This document shows positions 52,602 to 61,501 of a stretch of 64,000 nt of DNA, in pieces. The translations under genes were made by a program, and so were the position numbers. The stretch is from contig NZ_CP109965.1 in NCBI RefSeq assembly GCF_026725475.1, positions 992,001 through 1,056,000 of the forward strand, in the 5' to 3' direction. The notes beneath the pieces were generated by a model. The model worked only from the letters and a program-made list of their open reading frames with translations, searched no databases and had not been told where the DNA came from. The DNA is from Catenovulum adriaticum. Its GTDB lineage: Bacteria > Pseudomonadota > Gammaproteobacteria > Enterobacterales > Alteromonadaceae. The first letter of the stretch is position 1, and each line of letters starts with the position of its first letter.

Positions 52602-55600
52602 ATGCAGTGGCTCAAATTCCAACTTTTGCACTCAATCTCTGTTAAAGCCAGTATCGCGATTTTTTTATCATGTATGCTAATTGGCGCCGCAGGGGTTTAT
52701 ATGTTTACCCAAGCACAAGATAAGTATATTGAATCTATTATCAGTCGTGATTTAAACGCATCAGCACAGCAAAATGCCCAATTTGTTTCACACTACCTTG
52801 ATAGCTTGGTTCAATTAGCAAAAATAACAAATAGTCAGGTAAAGCATGCGCTAAACAAGCCAGTAAAAGGCGCTACTGAGCAAACGCTTTTGGTACAACA
52901 AACTGATTCAAGTTACCGCAGTACTAAAGACAATACAGGGATATTTTTAGCCGCCAACCAAACACTAAATGAACAAGTAAAACAGCAAGCAAACGAGCTT
53001 ACTTCAATTTGGCCAACCCTTTCGCCCGTTTTAACACAATCGTTTTCAGCATTTTATTATATTTCAAAATCAGGTTTGACTGTGGTTCAGCCAGCCGATA
53101 TAGCTGAAAACTTACCCGCTGTTTATGACTTTAATCGCGATTTATTTTACAAGCTTGGTACGCCAGTTTATAACCCCACACGTCAGCCTATTTGGACACC
53201 TGTTTATTATGATCAGTTGCAAGACCATTGGATGAGCAGTTTAGTCATTCCTGTTTATTTAGATAATGAATTTTATGGGGTCACTAGTTTTGATTTTTTA
53301 ATTCAAGATTTAAAAACGATACTCCTAGCTAAAATGCCGGATCAATTAGATAGAGATGCGTTTGTGTTTGATAGCAAAAATAACCTAATTTTTCATCCGC
53401 AATACGAATCTATTTTAACAACTGAAAAACAAGGAAATTTTGCAGAGCTAAACAACGAAGCCTCTTTAAATCAAGATATCCATCAAGTGATTCGTTTTAG
53501 TTTACAAAATACCAATGATTTATCGGTAAAAGAATATAATTTAAATGGCGAAAAACGATTAGTCGCTGTCACCGCAATACCTCAATTGGGTTGGTATTTT
53601 GCATTAACCGATGCGTTTAGTATTGATGAACACCACCTACAGCGATTTAGGCAATATTTATTGTTTGGTGCGTTTTTTGTCGCGGTTTTGCTGTCGTTAA
53701 TTATTTATTGCTTTCTAAATCGTTATGTTTTATCTCGTTTACGCCACTGTGCAAAAGTATTAACAGAGCATAAACAAGGGCAATTAAAGCTGGGAAAATT
53801 AACAGAAAGTTCAGATGAAGTCGGCACTATGGCTCGAACTTTAGAAAGCATGTCTGGTGAAATTCATAATTTAATTGAAGGCTTAAACGAAAAAATACAC
53901 GAAAAAGAAATAGCTGAATTATCAGCATTAAAGCTTTCTAATGCGGTTAAACACAGTGAAACGGCTATCGCTATTTTAAATAATCAATTTGAAATTGAAT
54001 TTGTGAATCCTAAATTTGTTGAATTAACGGGGCGTGATGAATTTGAACTGATTGGGGCTCATATTGAATCAGTTGTTGATAAACAAATGCATTGGTTACT
54101 AGATATGGCGTATGAGCAATTAAATGACGGACGAGCCTGGAAGGGGGAGCTACTTATTGATCATCCGTTAGGAGAAGGCATTTGGGTATCTCAAACTTTT
54201 TCACCTATGACTCAAGATAAGCAAGGCGCAAATCATTTTGTTTCTGCAACCCAAGATATTAGTTTTATCAAGCAAAGCCAGAAAAAAATGGAAAAGCTGG
54301 CTTACCATGATCCATTAACGAATTTATATAACCGAACTTTTTTTAAAGCACAATTAACTAAATCGCTTGAAATGACTAAGCGGGGACATTATGCCTTTAG
54401 TCTATTTTATTTTGATTTAGATCATTTTAAGCGAGTGAATGACGACTTAGGTCATGAAGCGGGTGATCAATTATTAACTGAAATTGCTAAAAGGCTAAAA
54501 CAGCGACTCAGAGCCGAAGATACGATTGCACGGTTAGGCGGAGATGAGTTTGCGATTATTATGAGTGGCATTTCAAGTGTTGAAAAAGCGCAATCAATGG
54601 CGACTGATGTACAAAATATTATCGCTAAACCGATAAAATTAGCAGCAGCTGAAGTTTTAGTAACAGCGAGTATGGGCATTACCTTGTCACCTAAAGACGC
54701 ATTAAGTATTGAGGATTTATTACGTAATGCTGATTTAGCTATGTATAAAGCGAAAAATGCGGGCCGAAATGGTTTTTATTTTTATAATGATGAATTAAAT
54801 AAAGCGCTACAAGAAAGTATATTGTTAGAAAGTGAATTAAGAATTGCCTTAAAAGAGCAAGAGTTTGAGCTATATTATCAGCCGCAAATTGATTTAAAAA
54901 CAGGTAAAATTTTTGGATTTGAAGCGCTTTTACGTTGGAATCATCCAACCCGAGGCATGATCCCACCTAATATCTTTATTCCGGTGGCTGAACAGTCCGG
55001 TTTAATTGTTGCGTTAGGGGAGTGGGTGTTAACAGAAGCAAGCTTATTCATTGCTCGTTTAAACCAAAAACATAATCAATCTTACATGGTGGCTGTAAAT
55101 TTATCTGCCCGCCAATTTAAAGATAAAAATGTAGCTAACATTATTCAGCATAGTATCGCTCGAGCCGGTATTAAATCTGAATGGTTAGATATTGAATTAA
55201 CAGAATCTATGTTAATGGGTGATATTAACGAGGCAATCCATCAAATGCAGGATATTAAAGCTTTGGGTGTTCAGCTATCTATTGATGATTTTGGTACGGG
55301 ATACTCATCGCTTAGTTATTTAAAACGATTCCCAATTGATACACTTAAAGTCGATCGAGCTTTTATTAAAGACATTCCCCACGACAAAGATGATATGGCC
55401 ATTTCGGATGCGATTATAGCGATGGCGCACAAATTAAATATGAAAGTGATTGCCGAAGGAATTGAACATAAAGAGCATGTTCAATTTTTAGTTGAGAAAC
55501 ACTGCCAAGTTGGCCAAGGTTATTTATTTAGCCCACCGATACCTGAAAAGCAAATTGAGCTTTTTTTGAATGAAAGCCAAGTGTATCAACACTTGTTTAA

Positions 55601-55607
55601 TCATTAA
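52602..55607 (+). CDS. dCache-HAMP-PAS-GGDEF-EAL protein
   Basis: A 1001-residue inner-membrane c-di-GMP enzyme. First membrane helix at about residues 15-37, a periplasmic double-Cache-like sensor to about 340 (FYYISKSGLTVVQPADIAENLP; PVYLDNEFYGVTSFDF), second helix YLLFGAFFVAVLLSLIIYCF, then HAMP (about 365-420), PAS (450-560), GGDEF with the active motif GGDEF at 646-650 and I-site RAED just before, and EAL with E774-A-L (GFEALLRWNHP), DDFGTGYSSLSYL and AEGIE. Both catalytic sites look intact, so it could make or degrade c-di-GMP. Signal unknown. Confidence 0.93.
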   Translation: MQWLKFQLLHSISVKASIAIFLSCMLIGAAGVYMFTQAQDKYIESIISRDLNASAQQNAQFVSHYLDSLVQLAKITNSQVKHALNKPVKGATEQTLLVQQTDSSYRSTKDNTGIFLAANQTLNEQVKQQANELTSIWPTLSPVLTQSFSAFYYISKSGLTVVQPADIAENLPAVYDFNRDLFYKLGTPVYNPTRQPIWTPVYYDQLQDHWMSSLVIPVYLDNEFYGVTSFDFLIQDLKTILLAKMPDQLDRDAFVFDSKNNLIFHPQYESILTTEKQGNFAELNNEASLNQDIHQVIRFSLQNTNDLSVKEYNLNGEKRLVAVTAIPQLGWYFALTDAFSIDEHHLQRFRQYLLFGAFFVAVLLSLIIYCFLNRYVLSRLRHCAKVLTEHKQGQLKLGKLTESSDEVGTMARTLESMSGEIHNLIEGLNEKIHEKEIAELSALKLSNAVKHSETAIAILNNQFEIEFVNPKFVELTGRDEFELIGAHIESVVDKQMHWLLDMAYEQLNDGRAWKGELLIDHPLGEGIWVSQTFSPMTQDKQGANHFVSATQDISFIKQSQKKMEKLAYHDPLTNLYNRTFFKAQLTKSLEMTKRGHYAFSLFYFDLDHFKRVNDDLGHEAGDQLLTEIAKRLKQRLRAEDTIARLGGDEFAIIMSGISSVEKAQSMATDVQNIIAKPIKLAAAEVLVTASMGITLSPKDALSIEDLLRNADLAMYKAKNAGRNGFYFYNDELNKALQESILLESELRIALKEQEFELYYQPQIDLKTGKIFGFEALLRWNHPTRGMIPPNIFIPVAEQSGLIVALGEWVLTEASLFIARLNQKHNQSYMVAVNLSARQFKDKNVANIIQHSIARAGIKSEWLDIELTESMLMGDINEAIHQMQDIKALGVQLSIDDFGTGYSSLSYLKRFPIDTLKVDRAFIKDIPHDKDDMAISDAIIAMAHKLNMKVIAEGIEHKEHVQFLVEKHCQVGQGYLFSPPIPEKQIELFLNESQVYQHLFNH

Positions 55608-55707
55608 TATTGAGTTGTTTAAAATAATCGCAGTACTTTATTCACAGGTTTAGGCACAATTTATAGAAAAAGGCGGTTAATACAGTTAATAGATAATATA
55701 GTGTTCG

Positions 55708-57030
55708 CTATTTAAAGTTAAGCTCAAATAATGCGCCGCCAAGTTGACTAGTCGTATGCACTTTAAGTTTAGCTTGATAGCTATTGGCCAGATCTTGAAC
55801 GATAGCAAGCCCAATTCCATGCCCTTGCTCGTAAGTATCAGCTCGGTGGCCTCTTTTTAATATCTTTTGTATTTGGGTATCTGATAGTCCTTTGCCATCA
55901 TCTGAGACGCAAATTTTCAAAACTTCTTGTTGGCTAATTTCTAGTAATACATTTGATTGGCATGCCTTACAGGCATTATCTAGCAAATTACCTAACAGTT
56001 CGTAAAGATCTGCTTCTTCTCCAAAAAACAGACTATTTGTATCAATAGACAATTGAAATTGAATGGACTTTGCTTGATAAATCTTGTTTAAACTTTCAAT
56101 AATAGCTTTAGCAATGGGTTCAATTTTGCAGCCTAGATGCCAGTTATTTTGCGCGTTAGATCGAGCGCGTTTTAGCTGGTGGTTAATAATTTGTTTTATT
56201 TGCTCTAGCTGAGGTTGTATGTTTGGACTCACGTCTTGGCTATTGTATATAACCGCTAGGGGCGTTTTTAAACTATGGGCTAAATCGGCTAGGGTATTTT
56301 TATAGCGGCTTCTTTGTTGTTGTTCGGTTTGAATTAAACGATTTAAATTTTTACTAAGTGCATTTATTTCAATAGGATAGGTTTCACTAAGCTGCGCTTG
56401 TTGACGGTTTTCTACACTTTTTATTTCTTGATTTAATTGGGTTAGTGGGCGTCTAAACCAAATAATCCACAGACTTTGAACCAAAATAAAGGCAATCGCA
56501 ATCAGCAAAAGCCAGCGCCAAATGGTATTCAAAAAGCTATCCAGTTGAGTTTGGTAGTCTAGTTTGTGCTTTATAATATGAAAGGTAAAAGGGTAAATTT
56601 GCTCGTCTTGTTCAAATTCAACATGCAGTTGCCAGTTAAAATAATCTTGTCCATTAAAATGAATGGAGTTGAATTGGCTCACCCCTATTTGACTTGTTTG
56701 CCATTTGATTGGCGTGGTGGGCGCAATAAATGAGTTAGAATGCCAAATAATTTGGTGCTTGTGGCGAATAATCGCATATAAGCCAGAATCTGGTAGTTGA
56801 AAACTGGGCGCATCGAGCTCATCAATAATTTTTAGTTTGCCATTCACAATTTCACTCGAGGCCAGCAGATTATAACTATAAGCTTCTAATGCTTGTGCTT
56901 GTGATAAGTGAGCTTGGTGTTTAAATGCTTGGTACAAGCTAAGGCCAAATAAAGGCAAAACTAATATGCATACCAGCATATTACTAATCAATAGGCGCTT
57001 CGTTAAGCTAATCGTGCGCCAATTAACCAT
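55708..57030 (-). CDS. PhoQ-like sensor histidine kinase
   Basis: A 440-residue membrane kinase: TM1 at 12-34, periplasmic sensor 35-170, TM2 172-192, HAMP, then H-box DLAHSLKTPLAVI with H252. The segments LLGNLLDNACKACQ and RGHRADTYEQGHGIGLAIVQDL parallel PhoQ strongly (LDNACKYC; RGQRVDT..GQGVGLA). The acidic divalent-cation patch of enteric PhoQ is only partly represented (EFEQDEQ, 138-144), so the sensed signal may differ. It overlaps its regulator gene by 8 bases, and a PepSY protein is encoded upstream in the same operon. Confidence 0.92.
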   Translation of the reverse strand: MVNWRTISLTKRLLISNMLVCILVLPLFGLSLYQAFKHQAHLSQAQALEAYSYNLLASSEIVNGKLKIIDELDAPSFQLPDSGLYAIIRHKHQIIWHSNSFIAPTTPIKWQTSQIGVSQFNSIHFNGQDYFNWQLHVEFEQDEQIYPFTFHIIKHKLDYQTQLDSFLNTIWRWLLLIAIAFILVQSLWIIWFRRPLTQLNQEIKSVENRQQAQLSETYPIEINALSKNLNRLIQTEQQQRSRYKNTLADLAHSLKTPLAVIYNSQDVSPNIQPQLEQIKQIINHQLKRARSNAQNNWHLGCKIEPIAKAIIESLNKIYQAKSIQFQLSIDTNSLFFGEEADLYELLGNLLDNACKACQSNVLLEISQQEVLKICVSDDGKGLSDTQIQKILKRGHRADTYEQGHGIGLAIVQDLANSYQAKLKVHTTSQLGGALFELNFK

Positions 57031-57691
57031 GGCTGAATTTATATCCTTGTCCTCTAACGGTTTGAATATATAAATTAGCTTGTTCTGAGTTGAGCTTTTT
57101 TCTGAGCCGCTTTACAAATACTTCAATAACATTTGAATCTCGATCAAAATCTTGTTCATATAAATGTTCGGTGAGTTCGGTTTTCGATATGATTTTTTGT
57201 GGGTGGCGAACAAAATACTCAAGTAACTTATATTCATACGCGGTTAAGGAAATAGCTTTGTCGCTCACAAGAACTTGCGATAAATTGGTATCGACTTTAA
57301 GTTGATCAAACTGCAAAACAGGGTTGGCTTGTCCAGCTGAGCGGCGAATGAGCGCTTTAAGACGTGCAAATAATTCTTCTTCTTGAAAAGGTTTGGCCAA
57401 GTAATCATCGGCGCCTGAATTCAAGCCAAGTACTTTATCTTGCCAAGTGTCACGTGCGGTTAATAATAAAATAGGGTAGGTTTTATGATGCCTGAGTTGT
57501 TCAACGAGTGCTAGGCCATCTAATTTAGGTAAACCTATGTCAATTACGGCAACATCATAGTCAGTTTCTTGCGCTAAATACAAGCCCTCTTCACCATCAA
57601 AGCTAGTGTCCACGGCATAACCTTGTGCTGTTAAATTTTGATATAAACGCTGATTTAACTGATGATCGTCTTCAACTAATAATAACCGCAT
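57023..57691 (-). CDS. PhoP-like OmpR-family response regulator
   Basis: A 222-residue regulator. Receiver: D8/D9 pair, D51 (VIDIGLPKLDG), lysine in YLAKPFQEEEL; DNA-binding domain: LTAYEYKLLEYFVRHPQKIISKTEL and DSNVIEVFVKRLRKKL. Together with the PhoQ-like kinase it is the PhoP/QseB subgroup. Operon order on the minus strand is PepSY, regulator, kinase, and the 3' end is followed by no clear terminator. Confidence 0.93.
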   Translation of the reverse strand: MRLLLVEDDHQLNQRLYQNLTAQGYAVDTSFDGEEGLYLAQETDYDVAVIDIGLPKLDGLALVEQLRHHKTYPILLLTARDTWQDKVLGLNSGADDYLAKPFQEEELFARLKALIRRSAGQANPVLQFDQLKVDTNLSQVLVSDKAISLTAYEYKLLEYFVRHPQKIISKTELTEHLYEQDFDRDSNVIEVFVKRLRKKLNSEQANLYIQTVRGQGYKFSHG

Positions 57692-57711
57692 AGCTTACTT
57701 ATCCTATAAAT

Positions 57712-57972
57712 TTATTCTTTTTGCATTTTGCCTGTGTGCGCATTTATTAAAATACTCACCACTCGGCCTGATGGCATTAGCATTTTTATTCGGTAATAGG
57801 TTTGCTGTTTTATGCGTGTTTTATAAGCTTTAAGTAATTTGCCTTGGTAAACTTGTTGCACAGAATTAACAGCATGGCGCATGCTCATTGTTTGAGCTTG
57901 CACAGGGCTGATCAAGCACAAAGATGCAATTAAGCTAATGGTCAAAAATAAAAGGCGGCATTGTTTAAACAT
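57712..57972 (-). CDS. PepSY domain periplasmic protein
   Basis: About 86 residues starting at the ATG at 57972 (the frame is open from a TTG at 57984, less likely). Signal peptide FKQCRLLFLTISLIASLCL with cleavage near VQA-Q, then a single PepSY-like domain (AVNSVQQVYQGKLLKAYKTRI; YYRIKMLMPSGRVVSILINAHTGK). Small PepSY proteins are often coupled to PhoPQ-type systems in gammaproteobacteria and could modulate the sensor. First gene of this operon; 20 bases to the regulator. Confidence 0.82.
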   Translation of the reverse strand: MFKQCRLLFLTISLIASLCLISPVQAQTMSMRHAVNSVQQVYQGKLLKAYKTRIKQQTYYRIKMLMPSGRVVSILINAHTGKMQKE

Positions 57973-57996
57973 AAACTCACACAATTTATAAATAAA

Positions 57997-58030
57997 GCTG
58001 AGCTAACTCATTGAGATAAGTGGACTCAGC
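57997..58030 (-). terminator. Possible terminator after the glycine-zipper gene
   Basis: GCTGAG / CTCAGC stem with a 22-base loop that has inner pairing; on the minus strand it is followed by TTTATTTATA. Modest strength. Confidence 0.4.
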
Positions 58031-58057
58031 ATTTAAAAAACGATTAAAAATAATCTG

Positions 58058-58699
58058 TTATTCAATTGGTGTAACTTGAACAGCTAAATTTATATACTCA
58101 CCTGGATGATTTTGAGTATGCGTATAATAGGTTTTACCTTGATATCGGTAGCTTACATCATAGCCTGTCAATTCGTTAATAGTTTGTACATTTTGATGCG
58201 AAACTCGACATACTTTTTTAGTAATCGCACCTTTATATTTGCCTCTGTGCTTATTATGTTTATAACGGCCTTTGTTGTATTTCTCTATTCGGTGAGACGC
58301 TGCTTTATTTGCAAGTGAGCCACCAATAACCGCCCCCGCTACGGTGGCAACCGGTTTACCATTGCCCTTACCAAATTGATTACCGATAACGCCGCCAATG
58401 ATAGCACCAATAATTGGCGCCGCGGTGTCATTGTGTTGATTGCGATATTGGGCATGGTTAATTGACCTATATCTATGGCCGTGGTCATATTGTCTATTTG
58501 GATAAGTGGTTTCTGTCCAGCAACTTTTTTGTGGCCGCTGAACATGAACTGTTTCGTAGGTGGGCGTTACCTGAATCACTTTTCCTTTTTTTATTTGCTG
58601 ATCTGAATAAATATCATGATTTGCGAATGCGGGTAACGATAGTAACCCGGTTAGGGTCGCAGTTGCAGCTAAGTACTGAGCTTGAGTTAAAAATTTCAT
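58058..58699 (-). CDS. Glycine-zipper 2TM (17-kDa antigen type) envelope protein
   Basis: A 213-residue exported protein with a signal peptide (LTQAQYLAATATLTGLLSLPAFA). The centre has two glycine-zipper helices (APIIGAIIGGVIGNQFG and PVATVAGAVIGGSLANKAA, about residues 95-135), as in Rickettsia 17-kDa antigen and similar proteins; flanks are rich in basic and tyrosine residues (YRSINHAQYRNQHN; NKGRYKHNKHRGKYKG). No lipobox. Probably outer-membrane associated. Preceded by the strong 8-bp hairpin at 58724-58743. Function unknown. Confidence 0.82.
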   Translation of the reverse strand: MKFLTQAQYLAATATLTGLLSLPAFANHDIYSDQQIKKGKVIQVTPTYETVHVQRPQKSCWTETTYPNRQYDHGHRYRSINHAQYRNQHNDTAAPIIGAIIGGVIGNQFGKGNGKPVATVAGAVIGGSLANKAASHRIEKYNKGRYKHNKHRGKYKGAITKKVCRVSHQNVQTINELTGYDVSYRYQGKTYYTHTQNHPGEYINLAVQVTPIE

Positions 58700-58723
58700 T
58701 TGATTCTCCTCGGATTACCGACC

Positions 58724-58743
58724 TTTTGACCCTATGGTCAAAA
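58724..58743. repeat. Perfect 8-bp inverted repeat near glycine-zipper promoter
   Basis: TTTTGACC / GGTCAAAA with a CTAT loop, between aguB and the glycine-zipper gene. It lacks a T run, so operator or weak aguB terminator; lies about 25 bases upstream of the glycine-zipper ATG. Confidence 0.4.
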
Positions 58744-58786
58744 CGAGTTTAATCAAACTAAACTGAATACAAGCTGAACTGGTTAA

Positions 58787-59671
58787 TTAATCTCGATAGA
58801 GTTTTAATAAATCAGCATAGTGATCAATTCGGCGGTCCCGCAAATAAGGCCAAATTCGGCGCACCTGTTCACTGCGCGTTAAATCTAGCTCTGCAATTAA
58901 TATTTCCTCTTCGCTTTCATTTGCATGCGCTAAAATTTCGCCTTGTGAGCCAGTCATAAAGCTATTACCCCAAAATAAAATCCCTTTGCTTTGTTCACTT
59001 GGATCGGCTTCATGCCCAGTGCGGTTACAACTAATAACAGGCACACCGTTCGCAACAGCGTGGGCTCTTTGCGAAATAACCCAGGCGTCTAATTGCCGTT
59101 TTTGTTCAGCTTCATCATCATTAGGATCCCAGCCGATAGCGGTTGGATAAATAAGGATTTCAGCGCCTGCCATTGCCATTAAACGAGCTGCTTCAGGAAA
59201 CCATTGATCCCAACAAACTAAAACGCCTAATTTACCTACCTGTGTTTGAATAGGTTCAAAACCCATATCACCAGGGGTAAAATAAAATTTTTCGTAAAAT
59301 CCCGGATCATCTGGGATATGCATTTTTCGGTATTTGCCGGCAATGCTGCCATCTGCATCAATTACCACAGCGGTATTATGGTATAAGCCAGCAGCTCGTT
59401 TTTCAAAAAGCGAAGCAACAATTACAATGTTTAAGTTTTTGGCTAATTCACCAAGGGTGTTGGTGCTGGGGCCTGGAATGGTTTCAGCTAAATCAAACTG
59501 GCTAACGTCTTCGGTTTGGCAAAAATATAACGAATGATGTAGCTCTTGCAAAACAACCAGCTTGGCACCTTTTTGTGCAGCTTCTTTAATTCCTTTAATG
59601 CTTTTAGCAAAATTGTGCTTTACATCTGCATTATTACTTTGTTGGACTAATGCGGCAGTTAATGGATTCAT
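58787..59671 (-). CDS. aguB: N-carbamoylputrescine amidase
   Basis: A 294-residue nitrilase-family hydrolase that converts N-carbamoylputrescine to putrescine. Catalytic triad in sequence: E43 (LQELHHSLYF), K116 (YRKMHIPDDPGFYEKFYF) and C153 (LVCWDQWFPE). Directly downstream of aguA (17-base gap), which makes its substrate from agmatine. Full length for the family. Confidence 0.95.
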   Translation of the reverse strand: MNPLTAALVQQSNNADVKHNFAKSIKGIKEAAQKGAKLVVLQELHHSLYFCQTEDVSQFDLAETIPGPSTNTLGELAKNLNIVIVASLFEKRAAGLYHNTAVVIDADGSIAGKYRKMHIPDDPGFYEKFYFTPGDMGFEPIQTQVGKLGVLVCWDQWFPEAARLMAMAGAEILIYPTAIGWDPNDDEAEQKRQLDAWVISQRAHAVANGVPVISCNRTGHEADPSEQSKGILFWGNSFMTGSQGEILAHANESEEEILIAELDLTRSEQVRRIWPYLRDRRIDHYADLLKLYRD

Positions 59672-59688
59672 GTGATAACCACTCTAAA

Positions 59689-60747
59689 TTAAGATAAATA
59701 ATGGCTTAAAAAGCCTTTAGGTAATTGCATACTAATACAGTGTAAACTACCAAATTGTTCAATTAAAGCACGGCAATTTATGGGGATGACTTGGTGATTT
59801 TTAAAGGTACTTTGCATAATGGTTAATACCATTTCATCTTGTTTAACCCCATAAACAGGTATTAATACCGCCTGATTAATGATTAAAAAATTAGCATAGG
59901 TTGCCGGTAATTGCTCACCTTTTGCATTAAACTGAGGCTCGGGCCAAGGCAGTTCAACTAATTGATAATTTTGTCCGCTACTGTTTTTAAATTCGTTTAA
60001 CTGCTTTTTCATCGCATTGAGTGGCTGATAATGCGGATCATTTTGCTCGTTACAACCCTGGTAAATAATTTGATTATCGGGTGCAAAACGTGCAAGCGTA
60101 TCTATGTGTGCATCAGTATCATCGCCGGCTAATGCGCCGTGTTCAAGCCATAGCATTTTTTTTAGCCCAAGCTGTTTTAATAGCTGGGTTTCAATTATTT
60201 GTTTAGTCAGGCTAGGGTTGCGGTTCGGGTTTAATAAGCATTCACTGGTGACCATTAATACACCTTGGCCGTCGCTTTCAATTGCGCCACCTTCTAACAC
60301 TAGTGGTATATCTTGGCTACGCTGGATATTAAGTTGTTCAAAAATGGCTGAGTTTATTTGGTTATCTAAGCCAGCTTCAAATTTATTTCCCCAGCCGTTA
60401 AAAGTATAATTTAAGGCATTTATTTGATGTTTATTTACCAAGGTAATAGGGCCATGGTCTCGCGCCCAAGTATCATTGGTGGGGGTTATTACCCAAAAAA
60501 TGGCGGCTAAATTTATTTGAGCCTCGATTAATTGTTGTTTTATATTTTGTTGTAAAGCTAAGTTATGGCAAACCAATACGACCGCTTGAAAACGGGTAAT
60601 GGTTTTAACGAGCTGGACATAAATTGGCTCTACTTGAGCCAAAATCGGTTGCCAATCGGTTTCTTGATGCGGCCAAGTAAATAACACTGCATCTTGTGGA
60701 TGCCATTCTGCTGGTAGGCTAAAAGAGGCTTTCAATTTTGTTGTCAC
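59689..60747 (-). CDS. aguA: Agmatine deiminase
   Basis: A 352-residue guanidine-modifying enzyme converting agmatine to N-carbamoylputrescine. Motifs: TWPHQETDW near the N-terminus, ARDHGPI, LEGGAIESDGQG, LEHGALAGDDTDAHIDTLARF, and the catalytic cysteine C337 (GSLHCISMQLP). First gene of the aguAB operon, so putrescine is made from arginine through agmatine without urea release. Sequence is somewhat short of the typical 365-370 but has all motifs. Confidence 0.95.
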   Translation of the reverse strand: MTTKLKASFSLPAEWHPQDAVLFTWPHQETDWQPILAQVEPIYVQLVKTITRFQAVVLVCHNLALQQNIKQQLIEAQINLAAIFWVITPTNDTWARDHGPITLVNKHQINALNYTFNGWGNKFEAGLDNQINSAIFEQLNIQRSQDIPLVLEGGAIESDGQGVLMVTSECLLNPNRNPSLTKQIIETQLLKQLGLKKMLWLEHGALAGDDTDAHIDTLARFAPDNQIIYQGCNEQNDPHYQPLNAMKKQLNEFKNSSGQNYQLVELPWPEPQFNAKGEQLPATYANFLIINQAVLIPVYGVKQDEMVLTIMQSTFKNHQVIPINCRALIEQFGSLHCISMQLPKGFLSHYLS

Positions 60748-60836
60748 TTTTGTTGTCTGCGTTTAATTTGTAAATGGTTTGGTTATTTATCTATGATTAT
60801 TGATAGTGCCAAGTACTATATGTTTTTTTGTTAACG

Positions 60837-61442
60837 CTAATTTGACGAATCAGACGCTTGCTGTGCTTTTTGTTGTGCTAATTGACGCAATTGCTTACTT
60901 TGTTGGTGTAAGGCCGTTCGTACCAGTATTTCGCGATCTTCTTCCCTTATTTGACTATAAACTAATTTATAGTTAAAGCCGTTATCGATAGGGGTGGCTT
61001 CAATAATTTCAGCGTAGCAGTATACTGCACTTGATTCATCTGGAATAAATATTTTTAATCTAAATTTTTGTTCCAGAGGCCACTTTTTATCTGATTGAAT
61101 GGTTAATCCGCCAGCGCCAAATTCTTGGCTTTGGTAGCGGTCAGATTCGCTATCTTCTTGCATTAAAATATATGATATTATTAAATCAATTTTTTGTGAT
61201 TGTAAATTTAAAAAATTAATTAATTCGTCAGCCTGTTTACCCATATTTTTAATGGTGCGCAGCGATTCTGCTTCAATTGAGTTAACTTGAGTAGCGAGTT
61301 TGAATACAAAAGGCATTTCATCAAGAAAGCCAGCTTTATCAGGCACGGTTTCGTTATCTTTAAATTCAACTAAATTTAGTTGCAGTGAAAGCGAAATGGT
61401 AAAAAATTCGCTGTAGAGTGCCTGTTTTTCCACTAATGTCAT
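60837..61442 (-). CDS. PilZ-like domain protein with divergent binding motif
   Basis: A 201-residue cytosolic protein. The N-terminal half is helical (residues 1-100), the C-terminal half has a PilZ-like beta pattern starting at about residue 103 (RYQSQEFGAGGLTIQSD; FRLKIFIPDESSAVYCYAEIIEATPIDNGFNYKLVY). The usual D/N-x-S-x-x-G reads E-F-G-A-G-G and the RxxxR motif is missing (R-Y-Q-S-Q), so c-di-GMP binding is doubtful. A C-terminal Gln/Ala-rich coiled coil follows. Family call is tentative; it stands upstream-to-downstream with the Sel1 and CZB genes on the same strand. Confidence 0.65.
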   Translation of the reverse strand: MTLVEKQALYSEFFTISLSLQLNLVEFKDNETVPDKAGFLDEMPFVFKLATQVNSIEAESLRTIKNMGKQADELINFLNLQSQKIDLIISYILMQEDSESDRYQSQEFGAGGLTIQSDKKWPLEQKFRLKIFIPDESSAVYCYAEIIEATPIDNGFNYKLVYSQIREEDREILVRTALHQQSKQLRQLAQQKAQQASDSSN

Positions 61443-61501
61443 TGCTGATTTCTCGCGTTAAAGATAATAAACATCATTAATAAATGATAAACCCCAAAGT
61501 A

